Positions 19,247 through 28,247 of a DNA stretch of 64,000 nucleotides are shown here, piece after piece. The translations under genes and the position numbers were made by a program. The notes under the pieces are model-generated. The model saw only the letters and a program-made list of their open reading frames with translations, did no database searches and was not told where the DNA came from. Every line of letters begins with the position of its first letter. Position 1 is the first letter of the stretch. Source of the stretch: Labrenzia sp. 011 (GTDB lineage: Bacteria > Pseudomonadota > Alphaproteobacteria > Rhizobiales > Stappiaceae); assembly GCF_003075075.1 (NCBI RefSeq), contig NZ_QCYM01000016.1:1-64000 (forward strand), in the 5' to 3' direction.

Positions 19247-19897
19247 TCACACTTTCCGGGCCACCACGAACCGGCTGCGCGGCGCCGGATGGTTGCCGGT
19301 CTCGACAATCTCGAAGCCCGCGCGCCGGATCGTCTCTTCGAGCGATCCGATCGACAGCATGTTGACGTAGGGCGCCTTCCCGACAAGCTGCATGACACCG
19401 ATGAGCGGTGCGAAGAGCCACGCCTTGTCCTTCAGGCAGACCGTCTTGGAAATATACAGCCCGCCCGGTTTGAGCAGCGACCGGACCCGGGCCAGAAGCT
19501 CGTCCGGTTCCTCGACGAGATGGAAGAAGTTGTAGGCCAGCACTGCATCATAACCCGCCGTTTCCCCCGCCGGCACCAGGCGCGGATCGAAGGCATCCGC
19601 ATCGAGAAGGTCCAGTCCTTCATGGGCCGTTCCCCGCAGGCGCTCGGCCGCCAGCCTTTCCTCGGCAATTGCGATCATGCCGCCGGAAAAGTCGGTTGCC
19701 AGATAGGACTTCACCTTGCCGGCCAGACGCATGGCGGTGGTTCCCGTACCGCATCCCAGTTCCAGAACCGCATCGTCGGGGCCGAGGTGCTCCACAGTCC
19801 GCTCAAGCGTCTTTTCATAGGCCGCCTGATCCTTGATCGGGTGGGCGGCATATTTGCGGGATAGCCGCGTCCAGAATTCTGCGTTCTTTGTGGTCAT
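19247..19897 (-). CDS. class I SAM-dependent methyltransferase
   Basis: A 216-residue methyltransferase with the Rossmann SAM-binding motif VLELGCGTGTTAMRLA, the acidic end of strand 2 in YLATDFSGGM, and motif IV in DAVLAYNFFHLVEEP. It resembles ubiquinone/menaquinone-type small-molecule methyltransferases (Methyltransf_11/25). ATG 19897 is preferred because AGGA lies five bases upstream; ATG 19915 is the alternative. It is divergent from a LysR gene across about 100 bp and probably controlled by it. The substrate is unknown. Confidence 0.8.
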   Translation of the reverse strand: MTTKNAEFWTRLSRKYAAHPIKDQAAYEKTLERTVEHLGPDDAVLELGCGTGTTAMRLAGKVKSYLATDFSGGMIAIAEERLAAERLRGTAHEGLDLLDADAFDPRLVPAGETAGYDAVLAYNFFHLVEEPDELLARVRSLLKPGGLYISKTVCLKDKAWLFAPLIGVMQLVGKAPYVNMLSIGSLEETIRRAGFEIVETGNHPAPRSRFVVARKV

Positions 19898-19958
19898 CTT
19901 GTCCTGCGGATCCATCGGAATATCATCTGTATGCAGTCATATCGATACGCTTTTCGAA

Positions 19959-19979
19959 GGTAAATTGCGGAAATTTGCC
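19959..19979. promoter_or_regulatory. LysR-type binding site candidate
   Basis: GGTAAATT (19959-19966) and AATTTGCC (19972-19979) are inverted, matching at seven of eight positions around five bases, and contain a T-N11-A core. The site is centred about 30 bp before the LysR start, in the shared region with the methyltransferase gene. Confidence 0.5.
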
Positions 19980-19999
19980 TGAGTGATATACATATATGC

Positions 20000-20950
20000 A
20001 TGAACTGGCAGAGCATCACCTTTGACTGGAACCAGGCCCGCGCCTTTCTCGTCACCGCCGAGGAAGGGACGCTGTCGGCGGCAGCCCGCGCGCTCGGGCT
20101 GACCCAGCCGACCCTGAGCCGGCAGGTCGCCGCTCTGGAGGAATCCCTCGGCGTGACCCTGTTCGAACGGGTCGCCAGATCCCTCGTCCTGACCGATGCC
20201 GGCATCGAACTTGTCGAGCACGTGCGCACCATGGGCGACGCGGCCAGCCGGGTATCGCTTGCCGCCTCCGGCCAGTCCCGGCAGATCGAGGGGCTGGTGA
20301 CGATCTCCGCAACCGACCTCATGGCCGCCCACCTGCTTCCCGACATCCTCGCGGATCTGCGCCATATGGCCCCCGGCGTGGAGATCAGGCTTCACTGTTC
20401 CAACAGTATCAGCGATTTGCGGCGGCGCGAGGCGGACATTGCGGTTCGCCACGTGCAACCGGACCATCCGGACCTTTATGCGCGCAAGATACGCGATGCG
20501 AGCGGGCGGGTCTTCGCGGCCCGCTCGCTGCTGGACAGGATCGGCCGGAAACTGACCCCCAAGGACGCCGAACATCTGGATTTCATCGGCTACGACAACA
20601 ATGAGGAACTGGTCGGCTATCTGCGCGCCTTCGGGCTTCCGGTCAGCCAAGCCAATATCAGGCTCAGCTCTCCGAACGGCGTGGTCGCCTGGGAATTCGT
20701 CCGCCAGGGCCTTGGCCTCAGCATCATGGCCGATGAAATCGCCGCCCGCTGTCCGGAGGTCGTCCCGGTCTTCGAGGATCTCGAACCGATCGCCTTCCCC
20801 ATCTGGCTGGTCACCCACCGGGAGCTGCACACGAGCAGACGGATCCGTACGGTGTTCGATCATCTCGCAGAAGGGCTGTCGCGGGTAAATTCCGGGCCGC
20901 CCGGTGAGCGTGCCGGTCGACGCGGAAAACCTAGCCAAGCATCCAGTTGA
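20000..20950 (+). CDS. LysR family transcriptional regulator
   Basis: A 316-residue LysR-type regulator with HTH EEGTLSAAARALGLTQPTLSRQV (within residues 20-45) and a periplasmic-binding-like effector domain (about 95-300). It belongs to the GcvA/AmpR-like branch that starts with a short WNQARAFL helix. It is divergent from the methyltransferase gene, with an inverted repeat between them. The 3' end overlaps the convergent hydrolase gene by 20 bp, and the last 20 residues (PPGERAGRRGKPSQASS) are a low-complexity tail. No clear ribosome site precedes the ATG. Confidence 0.85.
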   Translation: MNWQSITFDWNQARAFLVTAEEGTLSAAARALGLTQPTLSRQVAALEESLGVTLFERVARSLVLTDAGIELVEHVRTMGDAASRVSLAASGQSRQIEGLVTISATDLMAAHLLPDILADLRHMAPGVEIRLHCSNSISDLRRREADIAVRHVQPDHPDLYARKIRDASGRVFAARSLLDRIGRKLTPKDAEHLDFIGYDNNEELVGYLRAFGLPVSQANIRLSSPNGVVAWEFVRQGLGLSIMADEIAARCPEVVPVFEDLEPIAFPIWLVTHRELHTSRRIRTVFDHLAEGLSRVNSGPPGERAGRRGKPSQASS

Positions 20951-21839
20951 GCACCAGCCGCCAGTCGGTCATGCGGATGGGTGTGCCGTGGGTGCCGGTG
21001 TCAAAGAGGGTGAACCAGATCGGGTAGTTCGGCGCGGCGGCCCTGATCTGCTTGAAGAAGTTCGCCTGGGTTTCCCAGTTGTAGACGCTGTCCAGCGTAC
21101 CGTAGCCCATGTAGATCGGTACCTTGCGCGAAAGCGCGCCGGAGCTGAGGAAACCCGGATCCCTGGGGGAGCCGAACAGCAGCACGCCGCTCAGCAGGCT
21201 GGCGGTATTGCCGTTCTTGAGAAGGTTCCAGCAGATGATGCCGCCCATTGAGCCGCAGGCGACCACGACCTTCGCCTGGGGCGAGAGTTGTTTCTGGTAC
21301 CGGATCAGGGCCGCCACATCGCCCGTGCCACGGGCGTCGAAGTCCTTGACGTCCACCGTCAGATAGGCGCCGCCGTTGCGGGACATCAGGTTCTGGATGC
21401 GGTTGAAATTGCCGCCGAAGGAGACATCGTTCATGCCCTGGAAGCGGTTGCCGCCCTGGCCGTGCACATAGATGACGATGGTATTCGCCCCGCCCTTCCA
21501 CTTGCCGGCGCCCATGTAACTGACCGTTCGCCCGTTGGCGTTCAGTTCGGCGCTGCCGCGCCCGCGCTTGGGACGATAGGAGACATAATTGCCGAAGACC
21601 TTGCGCTCGTCGACCTCGTCCCGGTCCCGCAGGTCGCGCTGCTTGGAATATTCCACGACGATGAAGGCGCCGTCGTAGAGGGTTTCCGTGATCTTCTTGT
21701 AGCGGAACAGCCGGTCCTTGTAGGGCTTCAGGGTTTCGGCCTCGGCCCCCCCCAGGAGTCCGGCGAGCGTTACCGCTGCGGCCAGAACAACAGTCCGGAC
21801 GATACTGGCGAGGCGGGCGGCCGGAAACCGGTGCGACAT
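20931..21839 (-). CDS. secreted alpha/beta hydrolase-fold protein
   Basis: A 302-residue protein with a Sec signal peptide (about residues 1-35, hydrophobic TVVLAAAVTLAGLLGG, likely cleaved after AEA). The hydrolase fold is indicated by the oxyanion segment IVIYVHGQGGNRFQ, a nucleophile elbow VACGSMGGIICW, and a C-terminal GTHGTPI carrying the base. The elbow has Cys where the first Gly of G-X-S-X-G normally lies, a departure from the consensus. AAAGGA precedes the ATG. It acts in the periplasm or outside; the substrate is unknown. The gene stands alone. Confidence 0.75.
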   Translation of the reverse strand: MSHRFPAARLASIVRTVVLAAAVTLAGLLGGAEAETLKPYKDRLFRYKKITETLYDGAFIVVEYSKQRDLRDRDEVDERKVFGNYVSYRPKRGRGSAELNANGRTVSYMGAGKWKGGANTIVIYVHGQGGNRFQGMNDVSFGGNFNRIQNLMSRNGGAYLTVDVKDFDARGTGDVAALIRYQKQLSPQAKVVVACGSMGGIICWNLLKNGNTASLLSGVLLFGSPRDPGFLSSGALSRKVPIYMGYGTLDSVYNWETQANFFKQIRAAAPNYPIWFTLFDTGTHGTPIRMTDWRLVLNWMLG

Positions 21840-22217
21840 GAAACATCCTTTTTCGAAGCGGATCACGGGATCGGTCCTGTTCGGCCGTAGCCTACGCGGC
21901 GCCTCTGGCTCATGCAATCGGACGACGGGGTGAAATCCACGTGTTCCGCGATTCAGTTCCGCTTCGTTCCCTTGACCCTTTCTCCTGCTCCCTCCTTCTG
22001 CAAACATGAACAGGATCAACCGCCAAGGGTCCGGCCCTGCGATTTTTCGCCAGGGTTTTCCGGCCGGTTGTCCCCAATTCCTAAGACTTTCTGAATAAGC
22101 CATCCTCATTTTGCGAATTTAAGGAATTGGTAACCATAAACTTCCAAGACTGCCAGACAGACAGGTCCGATACAGACCGGATCGCAAGACGATGCTCGGC
22201 AGTTCAGGAGAACCAAA

Positions 22218-22922
22218 ATGCCAGTCATTTCCTTCGCAAACGCAAAGGGCGGCGCCGGAAAAACCACGGCCGCATTGTTGCTGGCGACAGAAGTTGCCTC
22301 CCGGGGAAAACGTGTGACCATCTTTGATGCGGACCCGCAAAAATGGATCTCCAGATGGCATGAGCTGCCGCAAAAATGTCCGGGGATCTCGGTGGTGAGC
22401 GAAATCTCACCGGCGTCGGTTACCGAACAGATCACCTATGCGGCCGCGCATTCCGATTACGTCATCGTCGATCTCGAAGGCACCGAAAACCTTGTCGTCG
22501 CCAATGCGCTTTCCGTCTCCGATCTGGTGGTCGTTCCGATCCAGGGATCGTCCATGGATGCCCGCGGTGGCGCCAAGATCCTGACCCTGATCAAGAAGCT
22601 GGAAAAGATCGTCCGTCACGACATCAAGCATTGCGTGGTCCTCACCCGTACCAATGCCGCCGTGACAACGCGGGCGATGAAAGCCGTGCAGGATTTCCTG
22701 TGCGCCCAGAACATCGACGTCCTGATGACGCCGATCGTCGAACGCGCGGCCTTCCGCGACCTGTTCGAATTCGGCGGCGGCCTGTCGGATCTCGATGCCT
22801 CACAGGTCTCCGGTGTCGCAAAGGCGAAGCAAAATGCCTCGCTTTACGCCGCAGAGCTACTGGAGCGGGCAATCGAGGTCCCGCAAAAGCGCTGGTACAA
22901 TGTCTTCAAGCGTGCGAGCTGA
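22218..22922 (+). CDS. ParA/VirC1-like Walker ATPase, orphan
   Basis: A 234-residue ParA-superfamily ATPase. The deviant Walker A motif is KGGAGKTT (about residues 10-17). Walker A' is in TIFDADPQKW and Walker B in YVIVDLEGTENLVV. It lacks an N-terminal HTH, so it is the short ParA type similar to VirC1/MipZ-like or plasmid ParA proteins. AGGAGAA precedes the ATG, and a terminator directly follows. No parB, parS cluster or conjugation gene is nearby, so its cargo is unknown. Chemoreceptor- or DNA-positioning roles are possible. Confidence 0.85.
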   Translation: MPVISFANAKGGAGKTTAALLLATEVASRGKRVTIFDADPQKWISRWHELPQKCPGISVVSEISPASVTEQITYAAAHSDYVIVDLEGTENLVVANALSVSDLVVVPIQGSSMDARGGAKILTLIKKLEKIVRHDIKHCVVLTRTNAAVTTRAMKAVQDFLCAQNIDVLMTPIVERAAFRDLFEFGGGLSDLDASQVSGVAKAKQNASLYAAELLERAIEVPQKRWYNVFKRAS

Positions 22923-22947
22923 GACCGGCCGCGACCGGTCTCCTTTT
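22921..22947 (+). terminator. intrinsic terminator of the ParA-like gene
   Basis: GAGACCGG (22921-22928) pairs with CCGGTCTC (22935-22942) and is followed by CTTTT. The stem begins within the stop codon. Confidence 0.8.
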
Positions 22948-23149
22948 CCACCGCCGGCCTGACACCCAGGGCATTGCAGATTGGCGAGACCGTGCACCGG
23001 TCATCGTCAGGCCATAAGGGCTGCGCGGACCTGTTTTCCCACCCCTTCATCCCGTTGTCTTTTCAGTGTTGGTACAGTCTGCGGAAGCACGCTAAAGTCA
23101 GGGCGAGTGCTTTGCTTTCGCGCGTGCATCAATCCTCAGGGAGGTCTTC

Positions 23150-24106
23150 ATGCTGTCGCCCCTTCTGCGTCCGGCCCTCGCCGTTTCCGCCTGCCTGCTG
23201 CTGTTCGCCTGCAACGGCGAAGACGGCAATGTCGCGCTCGGCACGCTGGAACGGGACCGGGTGGCGCTGACGGCAACCGTCAATCAGGTCCTGATCGACC
23301 TGCCCGTTGCCCAGGGAACGTTCGTCAAGAAGGGCACCGTTCTGGCCCAACTCGACCCGGCGGAACAGCAGGCCATCGTCAATCAGGCCCGCGCGGAAGT
23401 GCAGAAGGCCAGGGCCAATCTTGAAAAGCTCGAGAACGGCGCCCGCGACGAGGTGATCGCCAAGGCCCGGGCGGAGGTTGCAGGAGCTAGGGCGGCGCTG
23501 CTCGACGCGCAAAGCACCTTCGAGCGCGTCAAGGACCTGACCGGCCGCGGCACGACCAGTCAGGCCCAGCTCGACAGCGCCCGCGCCACCCGCGACGCGG
23601 CGGAGGCCACACTGCAGAGCGCCAAGGAACAACTCAAGGAACTGATCGCCGGGACGCGGGCGGAAGATCTCGCCATCGCCCGGGCGGAACTCGCCGCTGC
23701 GGAAGCCAACCTCCAGACCCGGGAAACGATCCTCGCCGAACTGACGATTACCGCATCGCGCGACGGATTGCTCGACAATCTGCCCTGGAATCTCGGCGAA
23801 CGGGTGACCATCGGCAGTCCGGTGGCGGTCATGCTGGCCGGGGCAGCCCCCTATGCGCGGGTCTATGTACCCGAGCCTCATCGTGTGAAGGTCCGGGAAG
23901 GCGACAAGCTGCAGGTGCGTGTGGATGGCCTTGAGGAGCCCATCGAGGGGTCCGTGCGCTGGATCAGCTCGGAGCCCTCCTTCACGCCATATTACGCCCT
24001 CAACCAGACGGAGCGCGCCCGGCTGATGTATGTCGCGGAAGTCCAGCTGCCGGACAGCGCCGCGGACCTGCCGAACGGCGTTCCGGCGCAGGTCGTTCTG
24101 CCGTGA
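23150..24106 (+). CDS. HlyD family periplasmic adaptor lipoprotein (YbhG-like)
   Basis: A 318-residue membrane-fusion protein. The lipobox LFAC gives a lipidated Cys21. It is followed by a biotinyl-lipoyl-like half (VNQVLIDLPVAQGTFVKKG), a long alpha-helical coiled-coil hairpin (about residues 75-200, rich in ARAE/ARAAL heptads) and a C-terminal beta-barrel. It would connect the inner-membrane ABC exporter encoded next to an outer-membrane channel. GGGAGG precedes the ATG. The stop overlaps the GTG start of the ABC ATPase by four bases. Confidence 0.88.
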   Translation: MLSPLLRPALAVSACLLLFACNGEDGNVALGTLERDRVALTATVNQVLIDLPVAQGTFVKKGTVLAQLDPAEQQAIVNQARAEVQKARANLEKLENGARDEVIAKARAEVAGARAALLDAQSTFERVKDLTGRGTTSQAQLDSARATRDAAEATLQSAKEQLKELIAGTRAEDLAIARAELAAAEANLQTRETILAELTITASRDGLLDNLPWNLGERVTIGSPVAVMLAGAAPYARVYVPEPHRVKVREGDKLQVRVDGLEEPIEGSVRWISSEPSFTPYYALNQTERARLMYVAEVQLPDSAADLPNGVPAQVVLP

Positions 24107-25041
24107 GTACGGCCCTGCCGGAATTTGTTGTCCGGGCGGAAGGTCTCGTCAAGAAATTCAAGGATTTCCGCGCAGTCGATGGTCTGGACCTGACCATCGA
24201 ACGCGGCATGATCTACGGCTTCCTCGGGCCGAACGGCAGTGGCAAGACCACGGCGATGCGCATGCTCACCGGTCTCCTGACCCCGACAGAGGGCACCGTC
24301 GAGGTTCTCGGCCTTTCCGTACCCAGGGACGCGGAGACCCTGAAGTACAAGATCGGCTACATGACCCAGACCTTCTCGCTTTACGGCGACCTGACGGTCC
24401 GGGAAAACCTCCGCTTCATGGCAACGATCTACGGACTGACCGGCAAGCGGCGAAAGCAGCGCATCGGTGAGGTTCTGGAACGCTATGAACTGACGGACCT
24501 CCAGGACCGTTTCGCCGGCAAGATGAGCGGCGGCCAGCGCCAGCGCCTTGCGCTTGCGACCGCCGTCCTGCACGAGCCGCCCCTGCTGTTCCTGGACGAG
24601 CCGACCTCCGCTGTGGACCCGGAATCGCGCCGTCACTTCTGGGAGCAGCTTTTCGACCTCGTCGAGGGAGGAACCTCGATTGTCGTCACCACCCACTTCA
24701 TGGACGAAGCCGAGCGCTGCCACAGGATCGCGATCATGGAATCGGGACAAAAGCGCGCCGACGGCTCGCCCAAGGAACTGATGGCCGCCATGGGCGCCAA
24801 TGTGGTGGAAATCGAGGGGCCCAACCTGCGCGACATCCGCCGGAAGCTTCTGGGCGCCGAAGGCATCGTGGCTGCCGCCCAGCTGGGGGCCCGCCTGCGG
24901 GTGCTGGTCACCGACGACATTCCCGACCCCGAAAGCTATCTGAAGGCCAAGCCGGAGACCGCCGGCGCAAGCCTGATCGAACGCGTGCGCCCCAATCTGG
25001 AAGACGTCTTCGTCACTTCGACAGGAGAAGGCCGCCAATGA
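24103..25041 (+). CDS. ABC transporter ATP-binding protein (YbhF-like exporter)
   Basis: A 312-residue ATPase with Walker A GPNGSGKTT, Q-loop YMTQTFSLYG, signature MSGGQRQRLAL, Walker B LLFLDEPTSAVD and a downstream His in VVTTHFMDEAE. The C-terminal extension (about 230-312) is typical of the DRA/YbhF family, which powers drug or polysaccharide export. Translation starts at GTG 24103, within the preceding gene's stop (GTGA), and ends in an ATGA overlap with the permease. Tight coupling supports one HlyD-ATPase-permease complex. Confidence 0.9.
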   Translation: MSTALPEFVVRAEGLVKKFKDFRAVDGLDLTIERGMIYGFLGPNGSGKTTAMRMLTGLLTPTEGTVEVLGLSVPRDAETLKYKIGYMTQTFSLYGDLTVRENLRFMATIYGLTGKRRKQRIGEVLERYELTDLQDRFAGKMSGGQRQRLALATAVLHEPPLLFLDEPTSAVDPESRRHFWEQLFDLVEGGTSIVVTTHFMDEAERCHRIAIMESGQKRADGSPKELMAAMGANVVEIEGPNLRDIRRKLLGAEGIVAAAQLGARLRVLVTDDIPDPESYLKAKPETAGASLIERVRPNLEDVFVTSTGEGRQ

Positions 25042-26183
25042 GGATGCTCTCCCGCATTGCCGCGATCTTTTTCAAGGAACTGGCCCAGCTGCGCCGCGAC
25101 CGGATGACCTTCGGGATGGTCATCATGATTCCGCTGATCCAGCTCATCCTGTTCGGCTATGCCATCAACACCAATATCCGCGACATTCCCGTCGCTGTCG
25201 TCGACCAGGACCGGACCGCCATCAGCCGGATCCTGATCCAGATGGTCGAGGCCACCCGGGTGGTCGAGGTCACCGAGCGCTTTTCCACGGTCGAAGAAGC
25301 AGAAGCGGCCATCAAGTCGGCGCGCGTGCGGGCCGCCTTCATATTGCCCGACGACCTTGCCCAGCGCATCGTGCGCTCCCCCGCCACGGGTTTCGAGACG
25401 CCGCCTTCGACCGACGAGCAGACAAGCCGTCCGGTCGCGCAATGGATCGTCGACGGCTCCGACACGATGATCGCCGGGGCGATCAAGAGCCTGCGCAACA
25501 TGCCGCTTACCGAAATGTTCCGAAAAGCCCCGAACCGCTCCACACCGACCTTCGAGGTCGCCCTGTTCTTCAATCCGGAGCAGCGCACCGCCGTCAATAT
25601 CGTGCCGGGGCTGGTGGGGATCATTCTCACCATGACTATGATCATGTTCACCTCCGCCGCCATCGTGCGCGAACGCGAGCGCGGCAACATGGAGATGCTG
25701 ATCAACACCCCGGTGAAGCCGATGGAGCTGATGATCGGGAAAATCATCCCCTATATCTTCATCGGCCTCCTGCAGACCGCGATCATTCTGGGGCTGGGGT
25801 ATCTGCTTTTCAATGTCCCGCTGGGCGAAAGACCCGTCGACCTTCTGGTCGGAACGCTGCTGTTCATCGCCGCCAGCCTGTCGCTGGGACTTGTGCTGTC
25901 GACCATCGCCCAGACCCAGTTGCAGGCCACGCAGATGACCGTGTTCCTGCTGGTGCCGTCGATCCTCCTGTCGGGCTTCATGTTTCCCTACGAAGGCATG
26001 CCGTTGATCGCGCAATATATCGCCGAGGTGCTTCCGGCGACCCACTTCATGCGCATGATCCGCGGTTTCGTGCTGCGCGACGCCGGACTTCTCGACATGC
26101 AACAGGACGTCCTGTGGATGTGCGGTTTCTTCCTGCTCGGACTGGCGATTGCCGCCTTCAGGTTCAAGAAGCGGCTGGACTGA
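25038..26183 (+). CDS. ABC-2 type permease (YbhS/YbhR-like)
   Basis: A 381-residue ABC-2 exporter permease. The first membrane helix (FGMVIMIPLIQLILFGYAI) is followed by a long periplasmic domain (about residues 50-190). Five C-terminal helices include the conserved RERERGNMEMLINTP coupling segment and the PSILLSGFMFPYEGMP motif. YbhFSR usually has two permease genes; only one is here, so the channel should be a homodimer. The gene is coupled to the ATPase by ATGA. No regulator is adjacent. Confidence 0.88.
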   Translation: MRMLSRIAAIFFKELAQLRRDRMTFGMVIMIPLIQLILFGYAINTNIRDIPVAVVDQDRTAISRILIQMVEATRVVEVTERFSTVEEAEAAIKSARVRAAFILPDDLAQRIVRSPATGFETPPSTDEQTSRPVAQWIVDGSDTMIAGAIKSLRNMPLTEMFRKAPNRSTPTFEVALFFNPEQRTAVNIVPGLVGIILTMTMIMFTSAAIVRERERGNMEMLINTPVKPMELMIGKIIPYIFIGLLQTAIILGLGYLLFNVPLGERPVDLLVGTLLFIAASLSLGLVLSTIAQTQLQATQMTVFLLVPSILLSGFMFPYEGMPLIAQYIAEVLPATHFMRMIRGFVLRDAGLLDMQQDVLWMCGFFLLGLAIAAFRFKKRLD

Positions 26184-26204
26184 GTTGGCCCGGCGGGACA
26201 CGGT

Positions 26205-27125
26205 TCACTTGGGCTGCGGCCCGGTGTCGAAGCGCGGGTTGGCCGTTCTGAGAACCGGCGTCTGCATGGAGACATTCTCCCGGCTTTCCCGCCAGACGAC
26301 GAAGATGCCCGAGGCGATGATTATCGACGAGCCGATGGCGACATAGATGTCGGGCATTTCGGCAAAGAACAGCGCTCCGAACAGGGTCGCCCAGAGAATC
26401 TGGCTGTATTGCAGCGGCGCGACGACGGCGGCAGGCGCGGCGCGATAGGCGCCGATCATGAAGATCTGGGCCGTCACCGACAGAAAGCCGATGGTGGCCA
26501 TCAGGCCGAGGTCGGGCAGGTCGACGGGCACATAGACCACCGGCAGCGTCAGCGACATGGCGACCATCGACAGGATCATCGGGTAGAGAATGAGCACGGC
26601 GGAGCGTTCCTGGCCGCCGAGCTTGCGGATGAGGATGGTCGCCAGCGAGTTGGCGCAGGCGGCCGTCAGTGCCGCGAGATGCCCGAGCGTCATCTCGGTC
26701 ATGCCCGGACGGAGAACGATCAGCACACCGATCAGACCGACAACAACCGCAGCCCAGCGCTGCGCCCGCACGGTCTCCCCGAGCAGGGGCACGGAGAAGG
26801 CGGTGATGAGCAGCGGCATCGTGAAGAGCAGCGCATAGACCTCGGCCAGCGGCAGGGAGGTGAAGGCGTAGAACCCGCAGGACATGGAGACGATCGTCAG
26901 GCAGGACCGCAAGAGAACGAGCCAGGGATGGCGGGGCCGGAAATTGTCGACAACCTTGTCCGCCAGCATGAGTATCGACATCGGCACAAAGGCGAACAGC
27001 ATCGAAAAGAAGATGATCTGGAAGACCGGATAGGACCCGCCGAGAGACTTGATGACCGCATCATGGCTGGAAAAAATGCCGAAGGCCACGAGCGCCGCAA
27101 TCAATCCCCTTAGCGTTTCAGTCAT
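26205..27125 (-). CDS. EamA-type drug/metabolite transporter (DMT superfamily)
   Basis: A 306-residue carrier with ten predicted helices and two EamA repeats. The first repeat ends in GLIGVLIVLRPG (about residue 150), and the second contains APLQYSQILWATLFGALFFAEMPD, a typical DMT signature. The family exports amino acids or metabolites; the substrate is not determinable. AAAAGG precedes the ATG. It converges with the ABC permease gene, with 21 bp between stops. Confidence 0.82.
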   Translation of the reverse strand: MTETLRGLIAALVAFGIFSSHDAVIKSLGGSYPVFQIIFFSMLFAFVPMSILMLADKVVDNFRPRHPWLVLLRSCLTIVSMSCGFYAFTSLPLAEVYALLFTMPLLITAFSVPLLGETVRAQRWAAVVVGLIGVLIVLRPGMTEMTLGHLAALTAACANSLATILIRKLGGQERSAVLILYPMILSMVAMSLTLPVVYVPVDLPDLGLMATIGFLSVTAQIFMIGAYRAAPAAVVAPLQYSQILWATLFGALFFAEMPDIYVAIGSSIIIASGIFVVWRESRENVSMQTPVLRTANPRFDTGPQPK

Positions 27126-27449
27126 GGCAGAGCCTTTTCGGGTTCGTTGCGGACCGGCCGCGCCTTCGAGGCGTCTGGGGGCAGAGCCGGCGCGGCAAGG
27201 TAAGAACAGGCCATCCATGCCGCGCGCGAACTCGGCGGGTGGCACAGCCCGTTGCCGAGATCATCGCTGAAAAGGAAAAAAGTTCAAGAAAGCCGGGACC
27301 GATTTCAGGTCTTTTCCTGTGTGCGGACAGGTTGACGGCTTGCGAAAACACGAACAGCGGGGAAGTTTCCCTCCCCGCTGCCGTATTGTCCGTCCGGTCA
27401 TGTGCCCCGGGACGAGAACCACAGGCCGGTCGACACGAGAGGCCTCCGC
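27126..27449. other. 324-bp intergenic region, no gene seen
   Basis: This gap lies between the DMT start and the end of the phn operon. It carries the hairpin near 27355-27380 and should include the DMT promoter. Short open frames on the plus strand show no recognisable domain. Confidence 0.6.
27343..27380 (-). terminator. putative terminator of the phn operon
   Basis: CAGCGGGGA (27355-27363) pairs perfectly with TCCCCGCTG (27372-27380). On the minus strand it is followed by TTCGTGTTTTC. It lies 70 bp after the last phnE stop codon. Confidence 0.65.
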
Positions 27450-28247
27450 CTACAGGATCCTGCGCCGAAGATAGGAGGAAACCACCTCGCCGGTCACCAC
27501 CAGAACGATGATGGCGATGAGCACCGTGGAGACTTCCTGCCAATTGAACGTGTCGATGGCGCCTTGCAGGATGACACCGATGCCACCGGCCCCGACCAGT
27601 CCCAGAACCGTCGATTCGCGCAGGTTGATATCCCAGCGAAGGATGCTCACGGCGAAGAAGGTCGGCATCACCTGGGGCACGATCGCATAGAGCACCACCT
27701 TGAAATGGGACGCGCCACAGGCCTGCAGGGCTTCCACCGGCCGGGGATCTATCTCCTCGATGGCCTCCCCCAGCAGCTTGCCGAGAAAGCCGATCGACCG
27801 GAACATGATGGCGACAATGCCGGCGACGACTCCGGGACCGAAGATCGCCACGAAAAGCAGCGCCCAGATGATCGTGTTGACGGAGCGTGAGGAGACCAGA
27901 ATGAACCGGCCGATCCACAGCGTCACCGCATTCGGCGTGGTGTTCTGGGCGGCGATATAGGCGACGGGAAGTGCGAGCACCACCGCCAGAGCCGTTGCGA
28001 TCGTCGCAAGGTTGACCGTTTCCAGAAGGGCGCTGAGGATCTGGTCCAGATTGGCCGGATCCGGTGGCACCATGCGGCCGAAAAGATCGCCCATCTGGTT
28101 CGGGGCGTCCCACACCCAGGCCCAGACAATGTTGACGCTGGCCAGTGCCCAGGCGACGACCAGCGTCGCCAGGGCGAACCAGGCGTAGCGCTGAAACCTC
28201 TGTTGCGGCGTGTAGCGCGACCATTCTTGCAAAGCTAGCTGTTCCAT
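27450..28247 (-). CDS. phnE: phosphonate ABC transporter permease PhnE (second copy)
   Basis: A 265-residue permease with about six membrane helices. The binding-protein-dependent permease loop reads EALQACGASHFKVVLYAIVPQVMP (EAA motif, about residues 175-198), and the C-terminal LGLVGAGGIGVILQGAID is characteristic of PhnE. Its ATG overlaps the TAA stop of the first phnE by one base. Paired PhnE proteins form heterodimeric channels for phosphonate or phosphite. With phnDC it completes a transporter, but no C-P lyase or phosphonatase gene is in the window. Confidence 0.88.
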   Translation of the reverse strand: MEQLALQEWSRYTPQQRFQRYAWFALATLVVAWALASVNIVWAWVWDAPNQMGDLFGRMVPPDPANLDQILSALLETVNLATIATALAVVLALPVAYIAAQNTTPNAVTLWIGRFILVSSRSVNTIIWALLFVAIFGPGVVAGIVAIMFRSIGFLGKLLGEAIEEIDPRPVEALQACGASHFKVVLYAIVPQVMPTFFAVSILRWDINLRESTVLGLVGAGGIGVILQGAIDTFNWQEVSTVLIAIIVLVVTGEVVSSYLRRRIL

